From contig OY294048.1 of NCBI GenBank assembly GCA_958510825.1, positions 11,177,589 through 11,241,588 of the forward strand: a DNA stretch of 64,000 nucleotides. Reading direction: 5' to 3'. How positions within the stretch are numbered: position 1 is the first letter of the stretch; the number at the start of each line of letters is the position of its first letter. Below the pieces are notes generated by a model, which saw nothing but the letters and a program-made list of their open reading frames with translations, searched no databases and was not told where the DNA came from. Source of the stretch: Brachypterus glaber. Its lineage: Eukaryota; Arthropoda; Insecta; Coleoptera; Kateretidae. Positions 23,461 to 34,774 of this stretch are shown piece by piece. Both the position numbers and the translations under genes were made by a program.

Positions 23461-23464
23461 TTAA

Positions 23465-24430
23465 TACAACTTAACAACAACTTTTAAGTAAAAAGTATAC
23501 CATACTATAATTGTGATATACTCTACCAAATGTTACAGTAATGTTTACTACAACATACTAGTATTATATAATTAATAGATGTTGCCTGGGGTTCCAAATA
23601 TACCAGCACGTTGTGTTGTCTTAATATGACAAGATATTGTATACAATACTTACATTGTAGTATATAATATCAAAAATAAAGTATTAAATATCAAATATCG
23701 CTATATAAATAAAAAATATGTATTTACAAATAAGATTCAGTATTAAAAATACAAGGACATTTTCTGTATTCCAGGTAGAGTGCCTTATTGTGATGTCACA
23801 TTTAGGTTCGTTATTTCCAGAATCCACTAGTTACAAAGAGTATCCCAAAAATAGCGATGTATTTAGTAACTTTATAGTATCTTAATGAAATTAATAAAAA
23901 TAATGAAGACAGAAGCTTCTGTGGGGTTTAAATGTCAAGGAAAATCTTGTTTTATGAAAATGATGTATTTTAAGATCCTTTGCAAAGACTTCAGTTTTAA
24001 GAACTAGAGAAACAATTGCAATAAACTCGGAAATAGATGCTATATTATTACATCGGTACTATTTTGCGAGGGAGCTGATGTATTGCAATCATTGCCGTTG
24101 AGTTAAAAATGTTGGTCATGTTTTTTGGTTTGACTTTTCTTGATATTTTTGACTATACTAAAAATGTCTATCCCTCTGTCAATCTGCCCGTCCATCTCTC
24201 TGTACCCAACATAACATCTAGACCAGTTATCATAAAGGGTTATTTATATTTTTTCATCATACCAATTGTCGTGTACTTATGGGCCTTTAAGCACACGCAA
24301 ATTTGTTTTTTTTCTGGGTTGGCAAAAGGACAAACGAACTACATAAACAAAATTTGATACAGATAATAGGAACATACACTTTAACGTATCTGCCAAATTT
24401 CAAGTATCTATAATGCGCTTATAAGTTATT
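23465..24430. other. intergenic, nothing recognised
   Basis: No supported gene. 24160-24210 contains a short CTGTCnnTCTGCCCGTCC tract, the degenerate form of a Tyr/Cys-coding-like repeat found elsewhere beside GTCTGTCCG arrays (27340, 40470). Confidence 0.4.
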
Positions 24431-24580
24431 AAAGAATAGTATAATAATAATAGTATAATATGTCTTTAGTGTTCGAGACTGAAGTTTTTTTGCTGAGACG
24501 GAGTCAAGGCAAAAAATCAGTTAAAGAATACGTGGTGCATATAATATTTGCTACTACCTAATGCTGGGAACTCCAAATTC

Positions 24581-24755
24581 ACAGGCACAAGAAAAAAAAA
24601 CGGTCTTGTCCACCAAACGAGATAAGTGAGATGTTGAGTCGCTGAATCCGAATCCAGGGTTGGATTGACTCGGTCAGATCGCATTTCGTTCCTAACCTCA
24701 AAAAAGTGATAAAAACCAAATGGACAAGACCTTTCTTTTTTATTTGTGAGCCTGT
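24581..24755. mobile_element. 175 bp MITE, ACAGGCACAAG ends
   Basis: Ends ACAGGCACAAGAAAAAAAAA and TTATTTGTGAGCCTGT, sub-terminal GGTCTTGTCCACC/TGGACAAGACC, and an interior with GCTGAATCCGAATCCAGGG. Same family as 35457-35750; the ends also resemble 9195-10019. Confidence 0.7.
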
Positions 24756-24868
24756 GATATCATTTAAAAACATAGTTTAAAAACTATTTGACATAGCTGT
24801 TCGTTTAATTAATAATCTAAAAAAAGTTAGTAGTTGTCTTGAAAAATTTTCATTATATTGTACTCGCA

Positions 24869-25141
24869 CTAATAAGAATTTTTAAGATCTATGATACTTT
24901 GTATTGCTTCCCGGCTATTTTGTTTTAAATATAGCTTTATTTTCTCTTTAAATACATTTATTGTGTCAGCATTTTGAGTTTCGAGTGGCAAACAGTTAAA
25001 TACCCTTGGGCCCAGAAAGAGGTAACTTCGTTGACCGAAAGTTAACCTCGCCCTGGGCTGAGCATACAACTGCTGCCTAGTATTATATGGCCTTTGTGTA
25101 ACTAATAAGTGTTTGTTCTTATATTGGTGAGTACCAGTAAT
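24869..25141 (-). pseudogene. LINE ORF2 extreme C-terminus
   Basis: A minus-strand frame of about 90 codons, open to about 25141. It reads TQRPYNTRQQLYAQPRARLT, FGQRSYLFLGPRVFNCLP and INVFKEKIKLYLKQN. The FGQRS / GPRVFNCLP / FKxxIKxYL pattern is the end of jockey/CR1-group ORF2, downstream of the RT. Everything 5' is missing. The frame's first Met (25069) is internal. Confidence 0.75.
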
Positions 25142-25555
25142 CGGAATAAACTTAGTTATGACTCATCAACGTTGAAAATAAACACAGAAACATAGGATTA
25201 CGGAATAATTTTGTAGAATTATGAGGGAAATTTTTATAAAGGTCACTAAATCGAAACATTTGACGACTAATTTGTTACATACAACAATATTGACTATACA
25301 TATTAACTATAAATATGTATATATATATCGGTGTTTTTCGAAGAAAAAACCGATATTCGATTTTTATCTTTTAAGAATACGAAAGTTTTTAATTTTTATT
25401 TATCGATAACATTTTTCCCACCTAACTCGTTTAAATGGAATCATAAAAAAAATCGAGATAAAAAGAAATAAAAATGTAAATATTTAAAACTTCGCGTCAA
25501 CGCTAGAATCGCCGCGGCGCCTATGCGAGCACTGTAAATTCGCTGATGACTGTTA
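25142..25555 (+). repeat. dispersed repeat, inverted pair with 48772-49075
   Basis: ATGACTCATCAACGTTGAAA, AATTATGAGGGAAATTTTTA and GCGCCTATGCGAGCACTG are shared in reverse complement with 48772-49075, as is a GGTGTTTTTCGAAGAAAA hairpin. The 24-residue start of the frame at 25221 (MREIFIKVTKSKHLTTNLLH) occurs in both copies because the repeat is duplicated. I do not treat it as a gene. It directly follows the LINE fragment. Confidence 0.65.
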
Positions 25556-26016
25556 ATTAAGTAGTAGAAAAAAACTATTATTTTAGTGTAGACCAAATTA
25601 GTTTCGGTAGGCATTAATATATTCTGTGCCGAGGTTTCGATAACATTGTTGCTACTGTTTATCTTGTTTTAAAAGCTAGACAAATAATTGCAGTACACTC
25701 AGAAATATATTCCATGTTATTTTAATGTAGAAAATCCTGAGACATAATAATTAGGTAGGTATATTAAATAATAGCTCTAAAAAGCAGGATTATTTTTGTT
25801 GGAAAAGCAAAAATACACTATACTGAAAATTTAATAAAACCTGCAGTGTCTAAGTTGTAAATGTGTGGTAAAAGGCGAAGATCATACCAGTTCGGGCGCG
25901 ACTCGCGTAATTTCGTCGAAGCTTCACAAAGGCGGACCCCTTATACGAAAGCAGCAGAGGTATGAGTCACTGCAGGTTTTATTGAATTTCCAGTATATTT
26001 GCAAGTTGATCACATA

Positions 26017-26364
26017 CCGGGTGAGTTTTATTTATGTCCACCCCCAAAATTAGGATTAATCTTTATTCGATAAAAACGAAACTTTGGTGATTTATATAAT
26101 TGTATGTTTGACGATAAAATGGAGGATTTATTTTTTTTTCACTTCCGGTTTTGCCGAAAGTGGCATAAGTATGTTTTCTTTTTAATGGAACACTCTGCTT
26201 TTTTTTACATTTTTGCCATTTCCGGCAAAACCGGAAGTGAAACTAAAAAATTAAACCCGCCATTCTATAGCTAATGTAAAATTATATAAATTACCAAGGT
26301 TTCGTTTTTATCAAATAAAGATTAAACTTAATTTTTGGGGTGTACATAAATAAAAGTCACCCGG
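26017..26364. mobile_element. MITE, CCGGGTGA ends, TA target site
   Basis: CCGGGTGAGTTTTATTTATG and its complement lie between TA dinucleotides (26015-26016, 26365-26366). The arms continue through AACGAAACTTTGGT and CACTTCCGGTTTTGCCG. Tc1/mariner-type by target site. Confidence 0.8.
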
Positions 26365-26369
26365 TATAT

Positions 26370-28215
26370 GTAGTTTAACAAAACAGTTTTTGTACACTGT
26401 ATGTTGTAAAATTACTTTATGACAGTGTTAGATACATTGGTATGTACACAATACACATTGTATAATGTCTCCATATCAGAGTAAACTAGCAATTAATCCT
26501 TGAAAAAATACAAGCATTTGGAATAAATTAACACGTCATCGGTAAAGATTTACCCTTTTGGAGTAAATTATTCCTACATCCATTAAAAAGTCAAAAAAGG
26601 ATAAAGGGTAAAGATCTTTTTCTTCAAGCGTACTAAAATGTTTATAATTTATAACTGAACAAACCAGTTATTTTTTAACAGTAAAAAAATAAGTTCATTG
26701 TTGTACGCCGTAAAAAAAAGTTAGTTAGCAAAACCACCACTGGCGGCAGCACTCTTTGACTTTGATGATAGCCATACTTCAAACTTGTTTGTTTAATATG
26801 TAAAGAGGTGGTTGACTCGAGATTCTGTGCAAAAACCTTCTGTGAAATTGATTAAAAATTATTGAAGCATATATGGTTTATACACCTACAAATCCGAAAT
26901 TGCAAATGATACATTAGACAAGTTACCATCGAAATCGCGAAAAGTGTACGATTTAGTCTACGGAAAAAATTTAAAATAAACTAAGGAAAGTTTATTTCGA
27001 AAGGGTTTTATTGGCTTATTTTAACAAAAAAAAAACATACTTTATTACTGAATAAATTAAATTCAAAAATTAATATTTAAAAATATATATATAGGATACT
27101 TGAAAAAAAAATAGTAGTAGTTTCCGGACTCTGCTTCGCTTCGTCCGTAAATTCTACAGACTAGTATAAAAAAGCTTCACTTTTCCTCTTAGTAAAACAA
27201 TTTACTATTTTATGTAGCCTATTTTATGTAGCCTATTTTAGTTTCCCAGGGTTGCGTTGTTAAAAAGCAGGTTTATTGCTTTTTTTTACTTTTTCGATAT
27301 CCAAAAAAAGATGATTTCAGTTAAAAAATCTGTCTCGGTCTGTCAGTCTGTCGGTTTATTGGTCTTAATTTGTCTGCCTGTCAGTTTGTCTGTCTGTCCG
27401 AGAAATTTGTGACCTCGATAACTCGAGAATGCTTTAGGCCAAAGAAAAAAAACTGAAATAAATTGATTAAAAAGAATGTTAATTTTTTCGAAAAAAAAAA
27501 TGTATATTATTGTTTATTTTTGATTTTTTTTTAAATAAAATAGGGAAAGTATTCGTTTAATGGTAGTAATATTTTATTTCCTCTCTTCCAATATTTTTAA
27601 AAAATATTGGAAAACAAAGGTTTATAATGTGAAAAGAAATAATATTAAGATGATTTTTTACAGATAAGAATGATCCGGTTTTTCACATTAGGGATATCAT
27701 AATGTATTTGATAAGATTAAGATTAAATAAATTATTTTCTTTCTATATCGTTTATTTTTCCGCTAAACTGATTGCTAGAGCGGAATATAAGTATAAGAAG
27801 TAGTAAAAAATGCTGAAATGCTATATAAAATCCAGTCCTTCGATATTTAGTGAATCTTTACAAAATATTTATTTTTATGTTTTCTACTTTACCGACAAGG
27901 TTCACTATCAAAAGCAAAACATATATTTAATGATACACAATTTTTACCAATTAAGGTACAATTTTTAATATAAAACCAACTTTTTTTTTATCTAATTGTA
28001 AACCAGAAAAACTATTTTTATATGTTTCAATAATTGTAATAATATATATTTTTTATTTTGTTATTTTAATAATTTTTTGATAGTTTTATTATTGTTAATT
28101 ATTTATGATATGTAATAATTGTTAATTACTTATTTAGAATAAAATTAAATATTAAATTTTAAAAAATAATAATAAAATAATAATAATAATAATAAAACAA
28201 CACCAAAAATCTTTT
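26370..28215. other. intergenic with low-complexity tracts
   Basis: No gene. 27105-27225 holds a short TTCCGGACTCTGCTTCGCTT hairpin-like motif and ACAGACTAGTATAAAAAAGC, the latter shared with about 42610-42670. 27335-27400 is a degenerate TGTCTG/GTCTGTCCG tract followed by GATAACTCGAGAA, a sequence unit that recurs at 40470-40560, 51230 and 63740-63810. Confidence 0.45.
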
Positions 28216-28221
28216 GCATAG

Positions 28222-28415
28222 GGGTATTTACCTCGAAAAAAATTACGAAAATTTTAACCCGAAAAAAATTAGGAAAATTTTAACCCGAAAAAAATTACCT
28301 CGAACACCGTTACCTCGAAAAATTTTACCTCAAAAGCACATCACCTTGCACGAAAATTACCTCAAAAGGACTTTACCTCGTACTGACATTACCTCCCAAA
28401 AAAATTACCTCTAAA
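28222..28415 (+). repeat. degenerate tandem repeat, TTACCTCGAAAA unit
   Basis: About ten imperfect copies of a 15-25 bp unit built on AAATTACCTCGAAAA. The reading frame at 28214-28414 runs through because the unit avoids stops; it is not a gene. Confidence 0.7.
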
Positions 28416-28419
28416 AGAC

Positions 28420-29130
28420 ATATTTTTTAAATATAATAAACAAAAACTGCCAACATCGTCCACGGAGTAAATTTTACACATTTCCAAAAAAAATTGTCTT
28501 TGCACACAAGATCTTTATTTATTTTTTCTTTCGCGAACTTTCAATATCTATATGTTGATATTTTGGAATATGTACTAAAACTACAACTATAACTTTCTCT
28601 TCTTTTATTAGCTTTAACGACCGCCAATCATTGTCATAGACAAAAAATGACACAATATTTTATATGTTAAAAGGGAAGGAATTTTTAACCAATGATGTAG
28701 CTTAAAAATCGCGGGAATTTTAAACTACTATCTTGCAATAATTGGACAGACTATATATAAAGGTTTAATAAGCCGACAATTTGACAAAAAATAGACCTAT
28801 GTGTTTCCTGGGTACCATAGACCGTTTCCTATGGTACCATATCCTATGGTACCATAGACAGTTTTTTTTAATTGAAAATTTTACATACTAAGAGCCATTT
28901 ATACTAAAATTCAACAGCATAATTTGTTAAATTTATTAAATGCAATTCAAATTCTAGCTAATTTTCCTATTTGGTGTAGTCCAAACTTTCAAACAAATAT
29001 GCAATACTGGAAATAACATGCGCTATTTAACTGCTATTGGCATAAATCCTATAATTTATCAGATTCGCTCCATCTATCGGCGGTTTCAATGTCGTCGTAG
29101 GTATGATTAAAAAAATAAAAATAGTTATTT
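28420..29130. other. intergenic, nothing recognised
   Basis: AT-rich, with a small cluster of CCTATGGTACCATA palindromes at about 28815-28860. Confidence 0.45.
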
Positions 29131-29132
29131 AT

Positions 29133-29440
29133 GGTACTAGTGGGTAAAGTAAGATATTGTCCATGAGAAAATTAACCTGCGAGGCGTCAGCCAAGCAGGT
29201 TAATTTTCGAGAGGGCAATATCGGTTTACCCATGAGTGCCATACAAGGTTTTATCCAATAAATAGCTTAGGAATTCATATTTTTATTAAAAATTTTAATG
29301 ACATTTACAAGAAAATAATTTAACAAGTGACAGTTGAGTGGGTAAAATAAATAATTATCGACTCAATAAAGTAAAAGCCACGCGGGGGTTATTATTGAGT
29401 TTATCTATTTAAAATAAAGCTGGTAATTGTCTTATTATCT
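29133..29440 (+). repeat. dispersed repeat with hairpin head (inverted pair with 62515-62818)
   Basis: A hairpin GGTAAAGTAAGATATTG...CAATATCGGTTTACC, with inner stem AACCTGCGAGGCGTCAGCC / AAGCAGGTT, is followed by AACTCAATAAAGTAAAAGCC and AAATAAAGCTGGTAATTG. The whole ~300 bp is present in reverse complement at 62515-62818, just after the last odorant-receptor exon. Confidence 0.7.
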
Positions 29441-29635
29441 GTATGTATTCGATAAAAATATTTTTTTATAATTTTTTTCAAAAAACGAAAAATAAGTATA
29501 AGTAAGTAAGTAAGAAAGACTTTAAATCCATTGACCCCCGTATTCAAACGCGATTTTACAAAAAAAAAAACTAGCCGTGAACTTTTTGGGATAACCACCC
29601 TCCCGTAGGGACACTAGATCTAGGTCTTAAGTTAT

Positions 29636-29676
29636 CAAGGCGACAGACAACTGTCTGTCAGTTGTCTGTCGCCTTG
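29636..29676. repeat. perfect 18 bp-arm hairpin
   Basis: CAAGGCGACAGACAACTG, a five-base loop TCTGT, then the exact complement. Confidence 0.8.
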
Positions 29677-30180
29677 CTACCCTCCCGAGACTAAACTAAT
29701 GATAATTTTTCGATTTAATTGTGTATTTTTATATTTGCTATGCCTAAAAAAAAGAAAAAAAAAATAAAGAATAAAAAATAAACCGATTTTTTTTTTTAGT
29801 TTTTGCCCGAGTTTTTGTTTCCTTAGAGTTTCAGGAGAGCTGTATTATACTGAATTAAATTTGCATATTTGTATGCATACATGGAAAGTCTATAAAAGTA
29901 TTTTGGATTAATATTGCATTAAAGAAAAAATAAAGAAGTAAAGTCACAACTGTGACACCCTGAAGGGTAAGGGATAAGGAACGTATGGTCCCAATTTAAA
30001 ATGATAAGCCTAATGCGGTCTCGAGTTATTGTCCGAATCCAGAAAAAAATTTCTGAATACGTACGTGACCAGTCCATGGACCGGAAATAATCTTCGCATG
30101 ATATAGTATATATTTTTTGCAGTTGTTAGTAGTTGTTTTCCTAATAGTTCTAAACTTAATTACGGGTGGAAACACCTAAG

Positions 30181-30371
30181 GGAAAGTTCAAGTATTACGT
30201 AACGCAATATGTACCAAAATTCATACACTTCATCCTTATTAAAAGCTGTGGAGATTTCATATTTTGGCTACCCCCCTAATAGGGGGTGTGTTAGCTATAA
30301 TCTATAGGTAATAATGAGGTATGAAGTGTATGAATTTTGGTACAATTTGCGTTACGTAATACTTGAACGTT
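30181..30371. mobile_element. ~190 bp MITE, GTTCAAGTATTACGT ends
   Basis: The TIR shares GTTCAAGTATTACGTAACGC. ACCTAAG occurs immediately on both sides (30174-30180 and 30372-30378), which I read as a 7-8 bp target duplication. The interior has GGCTACCCCCCTAATAGGGG. Related sequence lies at 53160-53335. It interrupts a minus-strand frame that otherwise continues across 30180/30372. Confidence 0.7.
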
Positions 30372-30729
30372 ACCTAAGACAGCTAAAACCGGGAGTTGCG
30401 TTCCATCCGTGGAACGGGCAACATGTATACTTTCGGCTAGAATTTGTAAATCGGTAACAACGTTTATTTTACGCATCAAGTATTTTATGTGAAAATGTGT
30501 TCGTCAAGAAAATATTAATGCTATGAAACCGTTCTATATATTTAAATTGATTTAAATTGAATATTTGATGTTTGTGATGTACTTTTGTGGGTTAACCACG
30601 TTTTTTTTTGTGAGGTTATGTTAATAAGAAATTATATTTAGTTGAAACGATTAGAGAGACTCGCTTCAAGTCTCTAATACTTGTACCTGGTCAATAAGAA
30701 CGAGAGTTCAAGACCATTAAGTCCTTTTG

Positions 30730-32203
30730 GGTCACTTTACACGGTTCACCTGGGAGATTTTAAATAAAAATTTCGTGGACCCCTGCATTTTTTGGACTAA
30801 AACATACCTGATGACATAAGAAATCAATTTCCATTTGAATGAAAATCGTAAAAGATACACTTTTTTAGAAAGATAAAAAAACGGTTTTTTGAGTAATAGG
30901 GTGTGTCAAAAAATTCCGATTTGCGAAATCGAAAAAGCTCTCTGGCTCAAAAGTTGCTCCTTAGTAAAAAACTGTGGCCACTCAAAAATGAGCCAAATCG
31001 ATTAATGTTTAGAGGTAGCTCAAAGCACTCAAACTTTGAACTGTCAAACTGTTTTTCGGATAAAAAGTGATTGTATATAAAATTAAGGAAATTTTGGAGG
31101 GTTTCTTTGGTAATATTTAGAAACAATACTAATTGTGAGAAAACTAAAAAAATTATATTTCCCCTTCCCTTAAGTTAGAACATAAAAAAATCGCCAATTA
31201 TTTGAAGATTTTGCGAAAATTTATTGAAAATGGGCATATTTAAAAGGACATATCTTCCTTAGGAATGATTTTTTGACCAAGGTGCATATAAACTTTATAA
31301 ATAACCACTCATTACTAAAATATTTGTTTTTTGCTTATATTTATTAATTTTTTTATTTTTGGTTCTTCATGCCTTAAAATTTATTTTTAAATGCATTTAT
31401 CTTTAAAACGGTTAAACCTGCGATGTTAAACCACAAAAACTTTTTTGTGTATTTTTACATAAAAAAGTATTCCAACCAAAAAATCAAAAAAAGTACACCG
31501 AAAAGAGTTTTAGGCAAAAAACAGAAAATCCACCCGGTTTCTAATCGAAATTAATTTTTTTTACTCAATTTGAGGGAAAAAAATATGTTTTCTGTATAGT
31601 CATGTAGGTTAACATGTATATATGCTTATATACTAATATATAATTTTGCAGATTTTTTATTTAAAACTATTTTTTATGCACTTTTAAAAACATGCAAAAA
31701 TAAAATTTTCGCGAAATCTTCAAATAATTCGCGATTTTTTCATGTTCTAACTTAAGGGGAGGGGGGATATAATTGTTTTAGTTCTTACATTTAGTATTGT
31801 TTCTAAATATTACCAAAGAAACCCTCCAAAGTTTCCTTAATTTTTATCGGTATCAGTTTTTATCCGAAAAACAGGTACCGATTTTTTTTTAAGTTTGAGT
31901 GCTTTGAGCTACCTCTAAACATTTATCGATTTGGCTCATTTTTGAGTGGCCACTGTTTTTTACTAAGGAGCAACTTTTAAGCCAGAGAGCGTTTTTGATT
32001 TTGAAAATCGCGATTTTTTGACACACCTTATTACTCAAAAAAACGTTTTTTTGTCTTTCTAAAAAAGTGTATCTTTTACGATTTTCTTTCAAATGGGAAT
32101 TGATTTCTTATGTCATCAGTTATGTTTTAGTCCAAAAAATGTAGGGGTCCACGAAATTTTTATTTAAAATCGCCCAGGTGAACCGTGTTTAATTTAGTGT
32201 CCA
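30730..32203. mobile_element. 1.47 kb long-TIR element
   Basis: The ends CACGGTTCACCTGGGAGATT and CGCCCAGGTGAACCGTG are complementary. Arms of about 650 bp match through TTTCGTGGACCCCTGCA, GACATAAGAAATCAATTTCC and AACCCTCCAAA/TTTGGAGGGTT. No transposase is encoded. The minus frame at 31889-32092 lies in the arm and is not a gene. The superfamily is not clear. Confidence 0.75.
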
Positions 32204-32209
32204 AAAGGA

Positions 32210-32790
32210 AATTTTGAAGAAGAACAAGCAGCCAAAACCGCTGCTGGATAGAGTGACTAAAAAATCCTATGATTTATCGCGATTACCACGTAACATTTAA
32301 GTCAAATTAACAATATTTTGCACACATTTTGATCAAATTTTGATTTAATGGTTAATTCAAAACGATGTAATTTATCTCATATGAGGTTGATGACATCATA
32401 ATTCATCATCATTAAGTTATTTGTTCCAAGGCTGGTCCTACCCTATCCCTAGCCAATATTTCTGAAATTAATTTTGTGCCATGAATTCTAAAATCAAAGT
32501 TTCCCCAAATGTTTATTTAGTTTTTTTTTGCAAAAAAACTTAAATGAATAACAAAATAGTATAAAAAATATGTATAATAGTATACAGCTCGTCAAAGGAT
32601 TAAACGTGAAAATGTAAGAGAAAGTATTCGGAGAAAGAAAGATAGGCGATACGCCCACCTCTAACAACTGGTGAATTTAGCCACTGTCCAATGCGCTCTA
32701 GGGAGGCTTGTCCATTTTTAAATTTCAAGTCTCATCCTAAGTTTGACAAGATGTACTTTTTTTATTATTCCATCAATCTATTTTCTAATC
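32210..32790. other. intergenic, nothing recognised
   Basis: No ORF, repeat pair or structured element was seen here. Confidence 0.4.
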
Positions 32791-32807
32791 ATCGTACAGA
32801 GTGATAT

Positions 32808-32853
32808 TGGTAGACTGACAGTTTCGGGCTGCTGGCCCTCTTCAGTACCAAGA
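32808..32853 (-). ncRNA. hammerhead ribozyme motif, single-nucleotide stem III loop
   Basis: On the minus strand the core reads CUGAAGA (32845-32839), stem II GGGC/GCCC around loop CAGCA, then GAAAC, U, GUC (32817). The tract between GAA and the cleavage triplet allows only an AC/GU two-pair stem III with one unpaired U. This fits the minimal hammerheads known from Penelope-like retroelements, which are reported to cleave efficiently as dimers. Stem I (UUGGUA with UACCAA) is present but offset by four nucleotides (AGUC), so this copy may be a weakened version. Predicted cleavage follows 32817. No Penelope reverse transcriptase is nearby. Confidence 0.6.
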
Positions 32854-33107
32854 GTCACGTCTGCACGCTGATTAAGAAAACAGTCCCTGATCATACTCGC
32901 AAAAGAAATATTGTCATCAGATTGATGTATAGTTGTGCGCCATCTATTGCTAGATTAATGAATATTTTTATAATTTTGTTTAAAATTAAAAATGTCTGTT
33001 CTTATACTTTTGTTTTACTACGAACCTTAATTAGCACCTTTATCGAGATTTGTAGGTACTAGACTTGGAAGTCGAATTTCAACATCTAGGGCTACAAAAT
33101 TGTGATT

Positions 33108-33265
33108 ACAATGTAACAGACGACCCACCTTTCCATTTAAAAAACTCCCTCCATGCCCCCAGTCCACATTTTAAGAGGTGAATGTATTAAATATATGCTA
33201 AAAGATAGTTTAAGCTGTCCTATTTAAGAGTTCTCAACTTGAAGTCGTGACTTTTGGACCGCACT
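33108..33265. mobile_element. one-armed remnant of the 969-1662 MITE
   Basis: Matches the right arm of 969-1662: CATTTTAAGAG, GTATTAAATATATGCTAAAA, GACTTTTGGACCGCACTG, then TA. The left arm is absent. Confidence 0.75.
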
Positions 33266-33329
33266 GTATGTGTGTGGTCGAGAAAAAACGTATATTAGTG
33301 TCAAAATGTATGTTTTAAAGTTATGCTTT

Positions 33330-33850
33330 CACATCGGCCCAAAATTGGTATTGGGGGGCTTACGGGGTCAAAGATTAAAAAGTTTTTGGTCAGAATTGAA
33401 AAATTTAAAATGGCGGCGCCAATATGGCGGACAACTTGTGTCATTTCTGGCCGACTTGAAGCAAAATCGGTATCAGGGGTTTTTGGGATCGTAGATTAAG
33501 AATTTTTTATTAAAATGAAAAATCAAAATGGCGGCGCCAAGATGGGGGACGATTTGGCTTATTTAGATCAGTATCGGGGGGGGTTCTGTGTCGTGGATTA
33601 AAATTTTTTAATCAAAATAAAAATTTTTAAAATAGCGGCGCCAATATGGCCTATTTGAACCAAAATCGGTTTCTGAGGATTTTTTGGTCTCAGATTAGAA
33701 ATTTTTGACTAAAATTTAAAATTTTTAAAAATGAAGGCGCCAATATGGCTAATTTTGGCGTTTATGAACCATGCCGACTCACATCGGTATATAGTTGTTT
33801 GGGGTCGTAGATAAGGAATTTTTGGTCAAAATTAAAAATATATATATTTT
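33330..33850 (+). repeat. tandem repeat, ~115 bp unit
   Basis: About four diverged copies, each with GGCGGCGCCAATATGG, an AAAATCGGTATC block, and GGGGTCGTAGATTAAG followed by TTTTTGGTCAAAATTAAAA. The plus frame at 33270-33494 is within the array. Confidence 0.75.
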
Positions 33851-33854
33851 TTAG

Positions 33855-34190
33855 AGTCTTTACTGAAATTTACTGTATTTAACCCCCCAACTTTTTTTAT
33901 TCTTTATCAGCAGCTTAATTAGAGTTGGTTTTATTTTTTTTTTTTAGATTTTTTTATTAAAATTAACAAATTTTATTAATTGACCATTAAGTTTTAGATT
34001 TTTAGCTATTTTTCTTGTTATTAACAGATTATTTTAAGTTAATACTAAAGTTTTTAGAATTTTGCTTTCTAGAAATTCAATTTGCCCCACTGTGCGACAC
34101 TGCCCTGCTTCACAGCTTGTTACAATTTTAATTTTAAAGCACGTTACTAAAAAGGGAATATTTAAAACAACAACTGTAAAATCCATAATA
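33855..34190. other. intergenic, nothing recognised
   Basis: AT-rich; no ORF or repeat pair. Confidence 0.4.
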
Positions 34191-34194
34191 AAAG

Positions 34195-34770
34195 CGAAAA
34201 GCATTTTTATCCACGGCCGTGATTAATAGGCCTATTAATCACGGGTCTGTAAAAATAAATCGTTTAAAATTTAAAACGACCATGGATAAAGTATAGTATT
34301 CTACTCGCGTATAGTAGCTATTAATTGTACGCTCATTGAATAATATAATAATATAGACGGCCGTGATTAATAGGCCTATTAATCACGGGTCTGTAAAAAT
34401 TACCAGTTTAAACTTTAAAACGGCCGTGGATAAAGTGTAGTATTCTACTCGCGTATAATAGATATTATTCATTCGGGTGATTAGGCCATTCGCCTTTCGG
34501 GTCGTGTTCCAAAATTCACCCTCAGTGATTAATAGCAATTATTATATGCTTATTGAATAATATACTATTATCCACGGCCGTGATTAATAGGCCTATTAAT
34601 CACGGTTCTGTAAAAATTAACCGTTTAAACTTTAAAATGGCCGTGGATAAAGTGTAGTATTCTACTCGCGTATAATAGCTATTAATCATTTGGTGGATTA
34701 GGCCACTAGCCATTCGGCTCGTGTTCCAAAATTTACCCTTACTGATTAATAGCAATTATTATACGCCCAT
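34195..34770 (+). repeat. tandem array with perfect 26 bp palindromes
   Basis: Three copies, starting near 34213, 34358 and 34572. Each has CGTGATTAATAGGCCTATTAATCACG, a perfect palindrome without loop. Then follow TCTGTAAAAAT, GTTTAAACTTTAAAA, GGCCGTGGATAAAGT and TTCTACTCGCGTATA. CCACGGCCGTG before the palindrome pairs with CGGCCGTGG after it, giving a two-level stem. The spacer carries GGCCATTCGCCTTTCGGGTC or GCCACTAGCCATTCGGCTCG, variants of the hairpin-apex motif. Confidence 0.8.
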
Positions 34771-34774
34771 TAAA

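Noticed and set aside
25221..25409. Frame whose first 24 residues recur at 48988-48779
   Set aside because: The recurrence is explained by the duplicated repeat; the frames diverge afterwards and include hairpin sequence.
34195..34770. CRISPR-like repeat-spacer array
   Set aside because: Eukaryotic context, only three units, repeats are perfect palindromes and the spacers are similar to one another.
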